From Hyalella azteca (Eukaryota > Arthropoda > Malacostraca > Amphipoda > Hyalellidae), in assembly GCF_000764305.2 (NCBI RefSeq), contig NW_025934876.1:186001-250000 (forward strand): a DNA stretch of 64,000 nucleotides, given 5' to 3'. Shown here one piece after another: positions 1-12,000 of this stretch. Position 1 is the first letter of the stretch; the number at the start of each line of letters is the position of its first letter. The notes below the pieces were generated by a model that searched no databases, was not told the DNA's origin, and worked only from the letters and a program-made list of their open reading frames with translations. The translations under genes were made by a program, and so were the position numbers.

Positions 1-20
1 TATTAAAAGATACAGATGTA

Positions 21-601
21 CAGGGTGTTTCAGAATTAAGTAACCCTTTTAATTTGTTAATAAATAAAAAACTAAGAACGTTATGAAGTTGAAACTTGTT
101 TTATTTAAAAGAAGAACATTTTTATGGTAATATTGTATCCTAGTTTTTAAATATAATATCTTTTAAATGCCCACCACAATTGTTTTGACAAAATAGGGCT
201 CTTCTCTTCGTTGCTTTCATAACCTTCATTAGTGTTTCTGACGAGAGTGCTAATATTTGATATCCGCAAATTTTCGATAAAGATATTTAAATGTGTTTTT
301 TGAAGGATCCTTGTTTTGAAATGGATCCTGTAATCACGTTGAACTTCTGTTATTGACATCGTTACTGACTGTAGCGATAATTTTTGTTCTTTCTTCTTTG
401 CTGTAGCGAATCATGATGAAAATTTAAGGCTTGATAATTAAACACAAATTTAGCAAGCTATACAGGATAATGACGTAACTATGATGCAATATTACCATGA
501 AAATGTTCTTCTTTTAAATAAAACAAGTTTCAACTTCATAACGTTCTTAGTTTTTTATTTATTAACAAATTAAAAGGGTTACTTAATTCTGAAACACCCT
601 G
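21..601. mobile_element. TA-target MITE with ~118-bp terminal inverted repeats
   Basis: Bases 21 to about 141 are repeated almost perfectly in reverse orientation at about 482-601. Both ends read CAGGGTGTTTCAGAATTAAG inward, and each is flanked by TA (19-20 and 602-603), the target duplication expected for Tc1/mariner-type elements. The 340-bp core holds only a short open frame (147-359, minus) that resembles no transposase, so this is a non-autonomous element. The arms are nearly identical, which suggests a recent insertion. The superfamily call rests only on the TA target and the TIR form. Confidence 0.85.
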
Positions 602-1049
602 TATATGAATGGAGAACATATTATTTTTCTTTATCAGTGCTACGAAATGTAAAAAGAAAGAACCATCAACTATCTAACATTCCCTCTGTGTTAATCACCC
701 CAAGCTTCCCATTAAAAAGGCACCTTGCGCCTTTTTCATCTCCTACTGTCCTTTCCATTTATGCCCTGCTTCTTCTTTCTGGCCACTCTTTGCCACGTCG
801 TGTTTTTTCTACACGTTCCGCTGAGAAATGTGGACCTTCTCACACTGCCGGATTAGCAGGCTCCCAACTATTTGTGCGTGGCACATGGATATTGTAACGT
901 TTCTTTTTCCGTGCCTCTGTTTTTACAATTCTATTGTCAATACACCTGCATTTCCTCACTATTTATAATTGTGTTTTCGCACTTCTTACCCCCATCAATC
1001 AACCCTTTCCTGCGAGGGTGATGCCTTTGCCCTCAACTTTCCAGGCTAT
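602..1049. other. No gene seen
   Basis: An 86-codon open frame (637-897, plus) has no recognisable domain and low-complexity Ser/Leu composition. I see no exon with credible splice sites and no repeat structure here. Confidence 0.4.
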
Positions 1050-2215
1050 TGAATAAAGCGTAGATAATGCCGCCTTTGTTTTATACAATGAATAATATTG
1101 AACATTGCTTGTGTGCAAGTTGAGTTGAATAGGAATATGGGTGGAAGCGATATAGAGTGTGTAGGACGCGGTTGTTTCGTGACCGTGGGACCGGGTGTTG
1201 TTTACATTGAACGTTGTCAAGCCAATCGCGAGGAAAATTCCATCAGTTGAGGAATTCGGCGTCACATCGAAAGGTAAGCTTGACTGTGCGAGATGTCTGC
1301 CTTTATAAGGACCCTACAATTCGCGCCAAACAGTTGTTCTACGGATGTGACCGTCACGTCAGTACGGTCTGCAGCTATCTCCGCAGACACAGGTGACAGA
1401 ACCCGGACGTCGGGGTAAAAAAATGGCCGCCGTCCGAAATCCAAGAAAACGAATAACGTCCGAAATCTACGAGTAACGGCCGTAACTTCGCTTATTAGTA
1501 CGGTCAACGTTCATTGCTACAGTTGTGACTTAGTCGTAAGACAACGCGAGAAGCCAAGAGATGTCCAACGATTAGAACGCCTGTAATCATGAAGGTTCAA
1601 GTCTCGAACACTGCACAAGAATTGTATTATTGGTACGGTCATTAGCGCGGTAGGGTCATAGTCATCGTCAATAGCAGTACGGTCCACGATCACCAACAGC
1701 AGAAGTACGGCAATGAGCTCTGAGTAACATCATCGATGAAACGATCAGTACGAGTAAACAACCTACGGCCAGACTGACCATGAAACATCTATAACAGCGA
1801 GACACGAAGGCGATGGAGAATGAACGACCGTCGCCAGCGGGGATGCGCGGTACAGCTGCTGTACGGCCTCTAGAAATACGGCAGCAATCGTGTGCGTACA
1901 TTACGGTCGTTTACGACAGTTGTACTACTCAACGGAACTGCGACGGATCAACGCTTTCTGGTAATTTGGAAGATTGAGTGATGTAAGCTGATAGATTTTC
2001 AATTTTGATTGTGTTCAGACTTCTCTTTTTCATGTACTAGAGACTTTTCTCAACTAAGGATGGGAACTAGAATTTTCAAATTTAATATGAAATTTACCAG
2101 TGATTCATTGTCACCGTTACCCTCTATGATTTTTGCCCAACCTATCCATACGAGAACTTATACATACGCACCTAAAGTAAGCCACTACGGAAACCAACCT
2201 GACAGAATTAAAGCA
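1050..2215 (+). repeat. Dispersed repeat family R1, copy A
   Basis: It starts at TTGAATAAAGCGTAGATAAT and shares many blocks in the same order with 28895-29560. Shared blocks include the CGGTTGTTTCG.GACCGTGGGA stretch, the GCGAGG.AAATTCCAT stretch, the ACGGTCGTTTAC.ACAGT stretch and the CAACGGAACTGC.ACGGATCA stretch. Short ACGGTC/ACGGCC words recur through it. No protein is encoded. The start is supported by both copies; the end of this copy is not defined. Class unknown. Confidence 0.65.
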
Positions 2216-2922
2216 ATTGCATGACGATCGAGCAACTAAATCCAAAATCTTTAATATCATAAAAAATTTCCATACCCATCGAAATAACTCGTCTTTAATT
2301 ACTATATATAGTGCCAGAGGACTAGGGGTACTAATCATTGTGTACCAGCACTCTCATCCCGCCACCTGGCCTCATTTTAATCTAAATCTGCAACTAATCT
2401 ACCATCAACCTATCATGACCACTTTAAACCCCGGACCTAACTCACACAGGTGAAAAAATAGTGAACCACGTCTATAAACCGACCGACTAAAGACAGACTA
2501 TACCTACTTTAAATGTACTTGACGCCTAACTAATTACCATTACGGTCTGCAGCTATCATCTCAAGGATGCGACATGCAATGTATGTCGCATTATTAATGC
2601 GACATAGTACCGCAATATTTTATTTCGTAACTGATGACACTAGTGCTGTCGTCGTGCTTATCAAAAAATCAGATAAATTCTAAAAAAAATTTTTTAACTT
2701 CTAAAATACTTCCTGACTAGAGAACAGAACGAACTATTTTTGTCAGACAGCTTTAAGGTTTGTCAAACCTTAAAAATTTCATGCAAAATGTCATATATAT
2801 AGTCCACACGCACAGTCTCATCTGTAAAAATTGGAATGACGTGCAAGACTGACTATAAGCTTAATGTGTGGATCACGCTTTACTGAATGAACTGAAAACT
2901 ACAAACAAGTAAAACGACTCAC
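2216..2922. other. Intronic sequence of the anion exchanger gene, nothing coding
   Basis: This lies downstream of the last exchanger exon visible in the window. I searched the minus strand for the next conserved SLC4 block (the EQR-TGLL region) and did not find it, so the C-terminal exons must be left of base 1. A short palindromic run around 2563-2600 contains GCGACAT repeats in both orientations. Confidence 0.5.
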
Positions 2923-3045
2923 CTAAATAGCCCACAACCTTTGGAGACTCGCCAGGAGGCACATTGCTATCCAGGACGGCGAGAGCTGCCGCGTGAGACA
3001 GGGTGCGTACAACAGCGGGAGTCATGTAGGGAGCACCAAGGAACG
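2923..3045 (-). CDS. Exchanger exon 15 (last one in the window)
   Basis: 123 bp. Acceptor TTGTGCCCCAG|CGTTCC at 3045, donor ATTTAG|GTGAGT after 2923. Phase 1 in and out. It encodes AFLGAPYMTPAVVRTLSHAA, then ALAVLDSNVPPGESPKVVGY. It matches GLPWLxAxTVRSVTHANALTVM; the Arg in AVVRTLSH aligns with the AE1 anion-site arginine (R730). The next exon, which should begin near the EQR-TGLL motif, is outside the window. Confidence 0.93.
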
Positions 3046-6000
3046 CTGGGGCACAATTAACAAGATGAAATAGTACTCATCAACAGTAAATGCGACTAGA
3101 GGACACGCATCAGTAATTAACAAGGAATGACACTTCTAAATATTCAACCTAATGATAGAAGAAGTGTATACCAGGAACTATAATATACTTAGAATTATTT
3201 TTTCTCACCCGCAATAACGTTGCATATGGTCACAACGACGATATCCCAATGGAAACTATACCCTTTCTTCAAGTTGCGCTCGGGTTTAGAAATCAGCAGT
3301 CTGGAGAAATAGAAAAAAATAGGACTTACAAAACGAGTATGGAACCTCAGCATATCATCGTACATGGTGACTTTTTGAGGGCGCATGCTGGAGGCCAGGC
3401 TTTGCTCAACTAAACCTTTTAGTTAATGGTCCTTTCTGTGTTAAAGTACGCCTGAGTCAGTAAAAGTCTATGAAGTCTAGTGTTAAAAGCCATAAAAGCC
3501 GCAGTGAGTCCTCTGCCACCGCTTAAGCATGCTCATGATTAAGCAAGAATCGCTTGCTTGACGAAAAGGAACCATTGGAAGTAATGTATCTCGATTTTGC
3601 ACGAGCATTTGACATCGTTCTATACGAGTGGCTATTACGCAAAGTAAAGTCCTCGGGCATAGAGGGAAATTTCTGAATGGATCAGAGATCTTCTAGTTAC
3701 TAGTAGGTAGACACACTAGACAGACGTCAACGGGTCAGAGTTAATGAAGCTGTGTTAGAATGGGCAACAGTGTTCAGCGGCGTACCACAAGGAAGCGTGC
3801 TCGGGCTTGATTTATTAGTTGCGTTTATAAACGATCTGTCAGAAGCAGTGTCAAGCGTGTGCTCCATGCATGTTGATGACACCAAAGGTTATATTGAATT
3901 CAAGGATATTGCGTTCATAAACGATCTGTCGGAGGCAGTATCAAGCGTGTGCTCCATGCATGTTGACGACACCAAAGTTTATGATAAAGTCAAGTATGCG
4001 TCGGAAAAAGTACAGATTCAAAATAATCTTGATAGCCTAGTTGACTGGGCTTATGAATGGCAGCTGTGATTTAATGCTGAAAAGTGTGAAGTACTTCTTC
4101 ACCTTGGTAGGAACAATGAACAGCAAGCTTACAGTATGACAAGACATGGTTGCAACGAAATAGTGATTGAGAAATCGACAGTGGAAAAAGATTCTGGTGT
4201 TTAGGTCATCTAGGAGTTAACATTTTCTAAGCATATTGAAGGGCAAGTTAATAATATATCCAATAAACGGCTTTTACTGATCCGACACTCTTACAAGTTA
4301 CTAGTTGCAGAAACGATGAAGCCACTGTTTATCCCTCTCGTACGCCCGCACTTAGTTTTGAAACGCTGTGTGGTTAGCCAATTTTATGAAAGACGCAAAT
4401 TAAGTTGATAGTGTTCAGAGCCGTGCAACGAGGATAATTCCAGGCTCAAACGGCAAGTCTTGTGAGAACATTATAGATTATGAAGCTTAGTTGTCGACGT
4501 TTGCGTGGCTACCTCATCGAAGTTTATGCAGGTAAACTCGTGATATATATACAAGATTCCAGGAAGCTTACTAGAATATCAAACAACAACCAACACTAGG
4601 GGCCACGACTATAAACTGAAACAACTGCGGTGCAACTCATCCATGCGACAATACTTCTTCTCGCTTTGAGTCACCGATATTTGGAAGCGATCTCGCTGAT
4701 GACATCGTTGGCGATGAGTGCGGTGCAGCCGAGTATAAATGCGTTCAAGAATACACTAGAATGACGAGATGAAGTCATTCGGGAGTATAGATTTCGACTA
4801 CAAGTGCCTCCCATTCACAAATTGGTGGATGTCCTGCACCTAATTGGCTTAATTAGGATAGATCTGGTCAGACGGCCAGTCCCCAGGTCTCGCGGAGACA
4901 ACTCAAGAGTATTATAAGCATTGTTGACTGGCCAACCCGGCATATTCTTCAACAACGGCATTACTAGGTTATGTTATGATCATACTGCATCTGGCCTGAC
5001 CCAATCACCTTGCAGCATTACTCCATCAAAAATCAACCTGAGCGAACTTAACCAAGCCTCATTGGTTGTATGAAATTAGAGAGGTGAGGCAAGTGAGCGA
5101 GTAGAACCGGTCATATTCTGAAAGGTTATTGCGTGAATAGGTTGGGCCAGGAGAAGCTAGGCTGGAATTAATAGGCCTGCTTATGAGAGAGCATGCTTGA
5201 GTATTGGCTTTTACCGAGCTTTTATCTTGAAAAGTGTCACTGGTCAGGATTACGGCATGCATAGTCTGCAGCATTTTAGCTGTGGGCTGAATGGAGTTAC
5301 TGTATGCTAAGGTTGAACGATGCATGGCACCAGGGCTCATTTTAAATGTTAATCTTGAGGCCCACGGATGCTCTTCCGCATTTGGTAGGTATCTATGAAT
5401 GGATAGAGATGCAGGGAAACTGACTCCCAGGTACTTGTTTCTATTCCAAACCTTAGAATAATTACTTGTCATCAGTTATCTCATGAGTGTAGAGTGATCG
5501 AGTTTAAACTGTATGGTACGGACCCGAAAAACAACACCGAAAAGAATTTCTGAGCTAGATGGTGATGATCGTCACATATTTCTCATCTTTCCAACAGTAA
5601 CGTAGCTCAAATTAAGAATATATTGTTTTCTTCAGCCGTTTAAGACGCTACAAAATTTCATAAGCCCGCTTAACTCACTGGCTGATGTTCGCTTCGATGA
5701 AGATGAGCGTGAAGATCAGCAGGGAGGCAGGAGCGCACATGAAAATTACCCAAATGGGGATGGGTTTATGCTCGCCGAAGGGGTTAATAATCCATCCTCG
5801 GAAGGAAGGGTCACTGGGCTGGATTCCCGGTGGCATGGTAAGCTTGTCCGTGTAGGTGTACTTGATGAAGTAGTCCACGAGCACCATGGACACGATCGCA
5901 ATGGGCACGCCGAAGTCACCCAGAGACCGACGAATCTGCATCAATGACAATGTTTTCTTCCTTATTGATCGGCCATATTCAGACACATATTACAACAATG

Positions 6001-9000
6001 AAGCATTCAATCAATAAATATTCCATATAGGTTGAATGCAATCGATTTAAATAATTATTCGCATAAATAATTGATATTAGAATAAAAGCATTCACTTTGT
6101 TATCGGCATGGACCTTTCTTATAAATTCATGCATTGACATTGTTCCGTCTAACTCAGCATGCTTCAGTTGCTGAAAAATTACTAGTGCTAGTTTCGATGA
6201 TCATATTTTGCTGATATTGGTGCACAATATTTTCAACAATGAGCTAGATCCCGTTCTTGACCTTCTTAGACTTCTATATTTTTCACATTGGTTCCGAACT
6301 TTATTTGTAATCGAGCAACACTCGGATAGCCTGCACAAGCAGTGGGGTACTCGCCGTATACCTAACGTACATACTACCACAAAAGAAGCCGTTATCTAGT
6401 ATTAGTAGTTTTTCAATTATTCAGATGTTCTTCTGTACATTCAATTCGCCATTATCGAATTAAGTACAGTTTAAATTTAACAATATGCCACTGTGACGAG
6501 ATACGTAGGTGGCATGTGGCAACACTGGTAAATTGTTGCTGATTATCTTACTTTGAGCTGCCACAATTTCAGTGCAAATAAGTGCGCTCCGATTACCAAA
6601 CATAACCAAATACATATCGTTCATACCTCGAGCGCGTTATCGTACCAACTATAACGCCCTAGCTTGTATACCACTTGCATTGCGTGTACTATAAAGTTTG
6701 GAATGACTGTATCAAGGGGAACTTCTGGGTCGAAAAAAAAATTATTTATTAACTGACCGATCTTTCCGAAACTTCATACATATATGTAAAATGTTTATTG
6801 CGAGAAATTTAAGTTGAATTTAGTTTTAGTTGGTAATAGAGGTAATTTTAGAAATCTCTTTATTTCATTTGCGTGCCAAAACATCGAGACATATCATTCA
6901 ATTCGTAATGCAAATATCTAGCGACTCTCTGAGCCTTTTCCCAAAATTTTTTGTTAATGTTATTTTTTTAAATTTTTTCATTTTTTCCCTTCCCCATTCT
7001 TAAATATATGATTAAAACAATAGATAAATCAGAAAAGAGGGATTCTAGAGGCACTAGATATTCTATCTCTAAATCGAATGATATGTCATCAATGTTAACA
7101 GTCGAATTTCGGATTCCCTTCAGGGTCGCCCCGAGTTCCATCGACTCGGCTTAGAGATTATTCAGGTGCAAATGCGTTCGGTTTTGTATTAAGGCCCTAC
7201 AAGTTCTTTATTAATAAATGTTCAGCTCACTATGATTTTTGAATGAAACTGCTTGATATTGTGATTTCAGGGCATTGCCTGACGACAGGCATTGAGCAAT
7301 GTATTTTCAGTTATACAAACAAGGTCTACAAAATTTCAATATTTTCAGGTGAGGTTCACAATTGTATTATATTGTGGTACGGTTCACTTAATTAAACGAG
7401 ATGCAGCTGGAGAGAGTGGTTGTGGGTAGATGCGTACACGACGTTACACGTTTGACTTTTGCCAAATTGCCATGCCGGCAGCAGTTCACGTGTTTTACTA
7501 GTGATGATCAGATGTGGAACGGTGAATGTTGCTCATTTCGTGTAATCATAGTGGGAAAAGTGAAGTTGTATATTATTTTATTTAAAAATAGTAAATTTTA
7601 AAAGCTGATAATTATTAGAAACTAATAATTTATTAGCTTTCCTGAAAAATGTTTTTATAGTGGAGTTCGTTGAAAAACACGAGTCACGACAGCGGCAACG
7701 GCACTGAGAGAATAGTCGGCATGGCGCAATGATGCCAGTATTCTAGAATACTCAGTTGAGCTTCAAAGATTTTGGCGCTGCCAGCAATTGCAATTTTTAA
7801 CTTGAGGTATCATTTGACATGAACGTGTTAGTTTAGCTGCTTTTTACAAATATTCAAGATTCTAAATTTTAAATCATCAAGAAAGCTGAGTTCATATGTG
7901 GAAATGCAAACTCAGTTTACAGTTCGACTGCGTGGTTAGGTTTAGTCTTTATCAGTCACCGAGCCGCTGCAAGAGAAAGACGTACAGTCAAGGATACAAA
8001 TCGTAGTCGTAAGTAACCAAGTTGATCGTTTTCTGTGAATATGTGCTTGCCTTCGCTGTATTTCATTCTGATTTTCGTACCAAAATGAAATCGAAGTGTT
8101 TTGAATTGGATTATTTTCGAAAAATTAAATTATTGGAGGATAAATTTCCGAACTTGCCATTGAACATGGCAATGTTAGGAAGGTCACAAATTCCAACTGG
8201 AATTTCGACGGTAGCAAGTGAGCTATTTTTCTTTACAACCAACGTAGGCAGAATTTGATGGACTTGCGCAAAACAGCTTAGTGACGTGTCGTGAGATAAC
8301 AAGTCGATAGCAAATTACACTGGATGTGAATCCCCGCTGGTCTCGTCTCTCCCTGAATTTCATTACCTCGAACAATTAATTACTATTTATGTACTTCGTA
8401 CCTGGAAACACAGGAATTAGCTACCATATTGAATCTGCGCCTTGTTGAAATGATTAAAATCAAGCCCGGTAGATACACTAGGCTCTTTTCAAATATTTTG
8501 GGAGAACTTCGGTATTTAGGAACTTTGGTATTTAGGAATGGTATTTAGGAAGAATGTTCAACAGTGTATGTGATTGTTTGGTACTGGTGGATATGAGAGA
8601 AGGTTTAAATACTGGTTAAGGTGAATTTTTTTCTCTTCTGTATGAGGTAAAGGTAATGTTTGGTACCCTCAATAGGTAGGGATATGGCACCAGTGAATGG
8701 GGTGGCATGTTTTGTATGCGGATAATATGGTATAATATTGAACGGTGTTGAATATTTGAGAATATTGATCGTTGAGTGCAAGTGAATGTTGAAGAATGTG
8801 TGTGTATGGGCAACGTGTGAATATGTCGAGTGCTGTTGAATATTAGAGATTGTTTTGTTCGGGCAATGTGGGAGAATCTTTCATTCTGGTAAATACTAGT
8901 GAATGTTGTGGATAATGTGGAAAGGTAGGTTGGAAAGTTGTATTGACTGATATTATTCCCGGTTCAAGTTTGTGTTTCCTTGCCATTTGCTTAATTTTGC

Positions 9001-12000
9001 CACAGTGATACATATTTTGTTTCCGTCTTGTCTGCACATATACACATAGTGCGTACAGCCATTCAAATGCCCCCTGCCTTTCCCACATATGTATATGAGG
9101 GAAGGGAGGGGGCTCTTTTAACACACAGTTCAGATTCGGCCGTGTCCATGCCGAAGCTACCAGGTGCCAAATACGCGTGCCCCACGGTCGCCCCAAGCTC
9201 GCTCAGTCTGCGACCGGATTCTAATCAGAGCTCATTTCGCTCCTATAACCAGAACGTAAAGCGGGCATCGAGCCGATAATTGAAGCGCTGGGCGAGCTTA
9301 AGGCGTCTTCAATTCAGAAGCTAACTACCATCAAAAGTTTGATAGGTTTGTAGCTTGAAAATTAAAAGATAGATAGGTTTTAAATAATGCGAACAATTGC
9401 GATTTAAACTATTCAGGAGAGACATATAATTTAATAGATTAAAAAAGAAGTAAAGGTTAAAAAATTTGCTTGTATCCCCAGCTTTTCCATCGAATATTTC
9501 TTGTATTGAGGTACCATCATGCGCCGCTTGACCGATCGTTATGCAGTTTAGTGCAAATAATAACGTATAAATACCATTTTCCATAAAGAAATATTTCTAC
9601 AAGAATAATAAAAACATTTCATTTAATATAAATTTGCAACTGCCTTACACAAAAACTAAAGGATCCGCATACATACGATATATTGGGTTCGACGCGCCTT
9701 TTCCTCAGCTAGAATATGAGCTCAGAAACAGGAAAAAATAAAAGATTTTTACCTAAACTTTCCCCTTTTCGGACTCATAATCATGATTCTCTATGCAAAA
9801 TTTACCGTATTATGCTCCTAGTGGCCATAATAAGCCTCAAAGTTACGATCCTATGGGATAAAATTAAGTCTTATTATTCCAAATTCAAAATCCTATGGCT
9901 CAAATTACTGATTATTTTATATTTATACATTTGTGAGCCTAGCAGAAACAAAAATAATGTCAAGTATATTCATCATTCTTTCGTTGAAAAGTTTCAAAAT
10001 TATTTGTTTTCCAGACTTCTAGTGTTCATTTTTTGCCTAACATTTTATTAGCTCTAAATTTTCTTCAATTTATTAACTTTCAAAGGTAATATTTTTTTAG
10101 TTTAGCTGAAATTTGTAAGTTATGAAACGGGATCAAATTTTAAGGTTTACTTGAACGTATTGCTTGTGAGCATATTTCGAACATTATTTCAAGAATGATG
10201 TTTGAGAAGTGAATGAACCTATCCATCCTCCAATTTTTAATGCTTACCGGACGCCCGAGGTACTTCGAGTTTCGGAATTTCTTGAGCCTAGTGGCGATGA
10301 TGAATGTGCAGAACATGAGTAACAGGGAGAGAAGGGCAGTGTTGGGTTGTGGTGGAAGTTTAGGACGAGATGAGGCTGTGGAGGCTTTGGTCATGTTCAA
10401 ATAATCTTCTGTCATGTTCATCGGGTTCATGGTGAACATGTCCGTATCGTCAGACGCTCCAGATTGCATCACGTCCTCGGTGGTGGACGCGAACCTGCGT
10501 TAATTATTAAAGCTATCAATTGGTTAGAAATGTCTGGATGTTAGAGCTGCCTTAAAGTAATGAAATCAAAATCCATTTATTAAAGAAAATTGAATGAAAT
10601 CGTTGCTAGGGATCTAAGTGGATAATATAAATGATCTTCACATTCGTCAGGTACCTATACACATGAATTGGTTTACGGAAGTAATGCACGAGAAGTTGCA
10701 CATATCGACGAAGGAATGTTTAATAATAATGAATTTCAAAGAACGAGGCGTCTCCAATTTTGCATACAATAAAATAGCAATCGGAACATCAATGAAATTT
10801 TTGGCAAGAGCAGTTGAAGTTTTGACGGTAACTAGGGCAGTATAACTCAAATCAGTATTAGGTCAGATAGAAATAAAAGCAAGGGTAACAATAACACCAC
10901 GATATGTAGTTACATGTACGCCTCCCGGTCTGATGCTGTCATGTTGCCGAGCTCGACGACTTCGCTCATGCCAGGCATCATCGTGGTGATCAGTGAAGAA
11001 CTGGCAGCCGGAAATATTATCAATAACACACGAATATTAATCTGATGACTGCATTATCAGCATACTCGTTAACAATTCAGTTAACAATAATCAGTATATA
11101 TTAGTGAACATTATTATATACTATACCGATCATTGTTAACTGCTTAACCAGCTTTATGTATATATTTTTCGAACTATCGGTAATACACAGTTAATTTAGG
11201 CAAAACAGACTGAGCTAAGACAAGAACTTGATGATTTGACAAATAAATCATTGGTTACAAATATCGTGATATACAAATTCATTACTTGAGAGTGATTAGC
11301 ATATTATAAATATTGGCAATATATTTAGAAAAACATTTTTTTCGGAGATTGCTAGCTCAACCAAATTAAATTTTTATATTTTTTAATTAATTTTAGTTCC
11401 TCATAACTGCTGATTTCAATCAATATTGGTTCAATAAAATATTTGAAACAATAAGTACCACTAATATACATATAGGCTACTTGAGCTTTTAATTGTTGAC
11501 AAAAATATAAAATCAGCTTCAACAAAATGAATTTATTTTGGCCGCTAAAGATGGTCCAAGATATTGTTTAACAAATAATCGAATACTATAATATTTGAAT
11601 TAAGAGAAAAAACGTTCTGAACAAAAGTCATATCATCACTCAAGGCAAAAATCAAGGAGTCTATAATTCAAATAGAATTTTTCCACATAAGATGCGTTTG
11701 CACTGAATACAAAACTAATGAACGATGTTTTAATGTTTATATGTTCTAGGGAAGATATAGAAAAAATGCGAAAGGGTACCAAATAATCCAATTAAAAAAA
11801 CTTTATTTGAGAAAAACAATGCGGAAGGCACACTCATTTACATTCATTGACTGAATCGTTGTTAACACTAAAACGCGTATAGAAAAGAATGAGAGTAATT
11901 TTGAGTCGTAAAACTTTTCTTGCAATAATATTGCACTTCAATGAATTCGTTAGTTAAATGCTAATTGAACTCAAAAAATAACTTCAAAAATATTTTCTGG

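Noticed and set aside
5059..5472. A 137-codon gene
   Set aside because: No start context, domain or splice support; it lies between LINE debris and an exchanger exon.
10618..10850. Small gene between exons 11 and 12
   Set aside because: Overlapping frames on both strands in a short intron, without any recognised domain.
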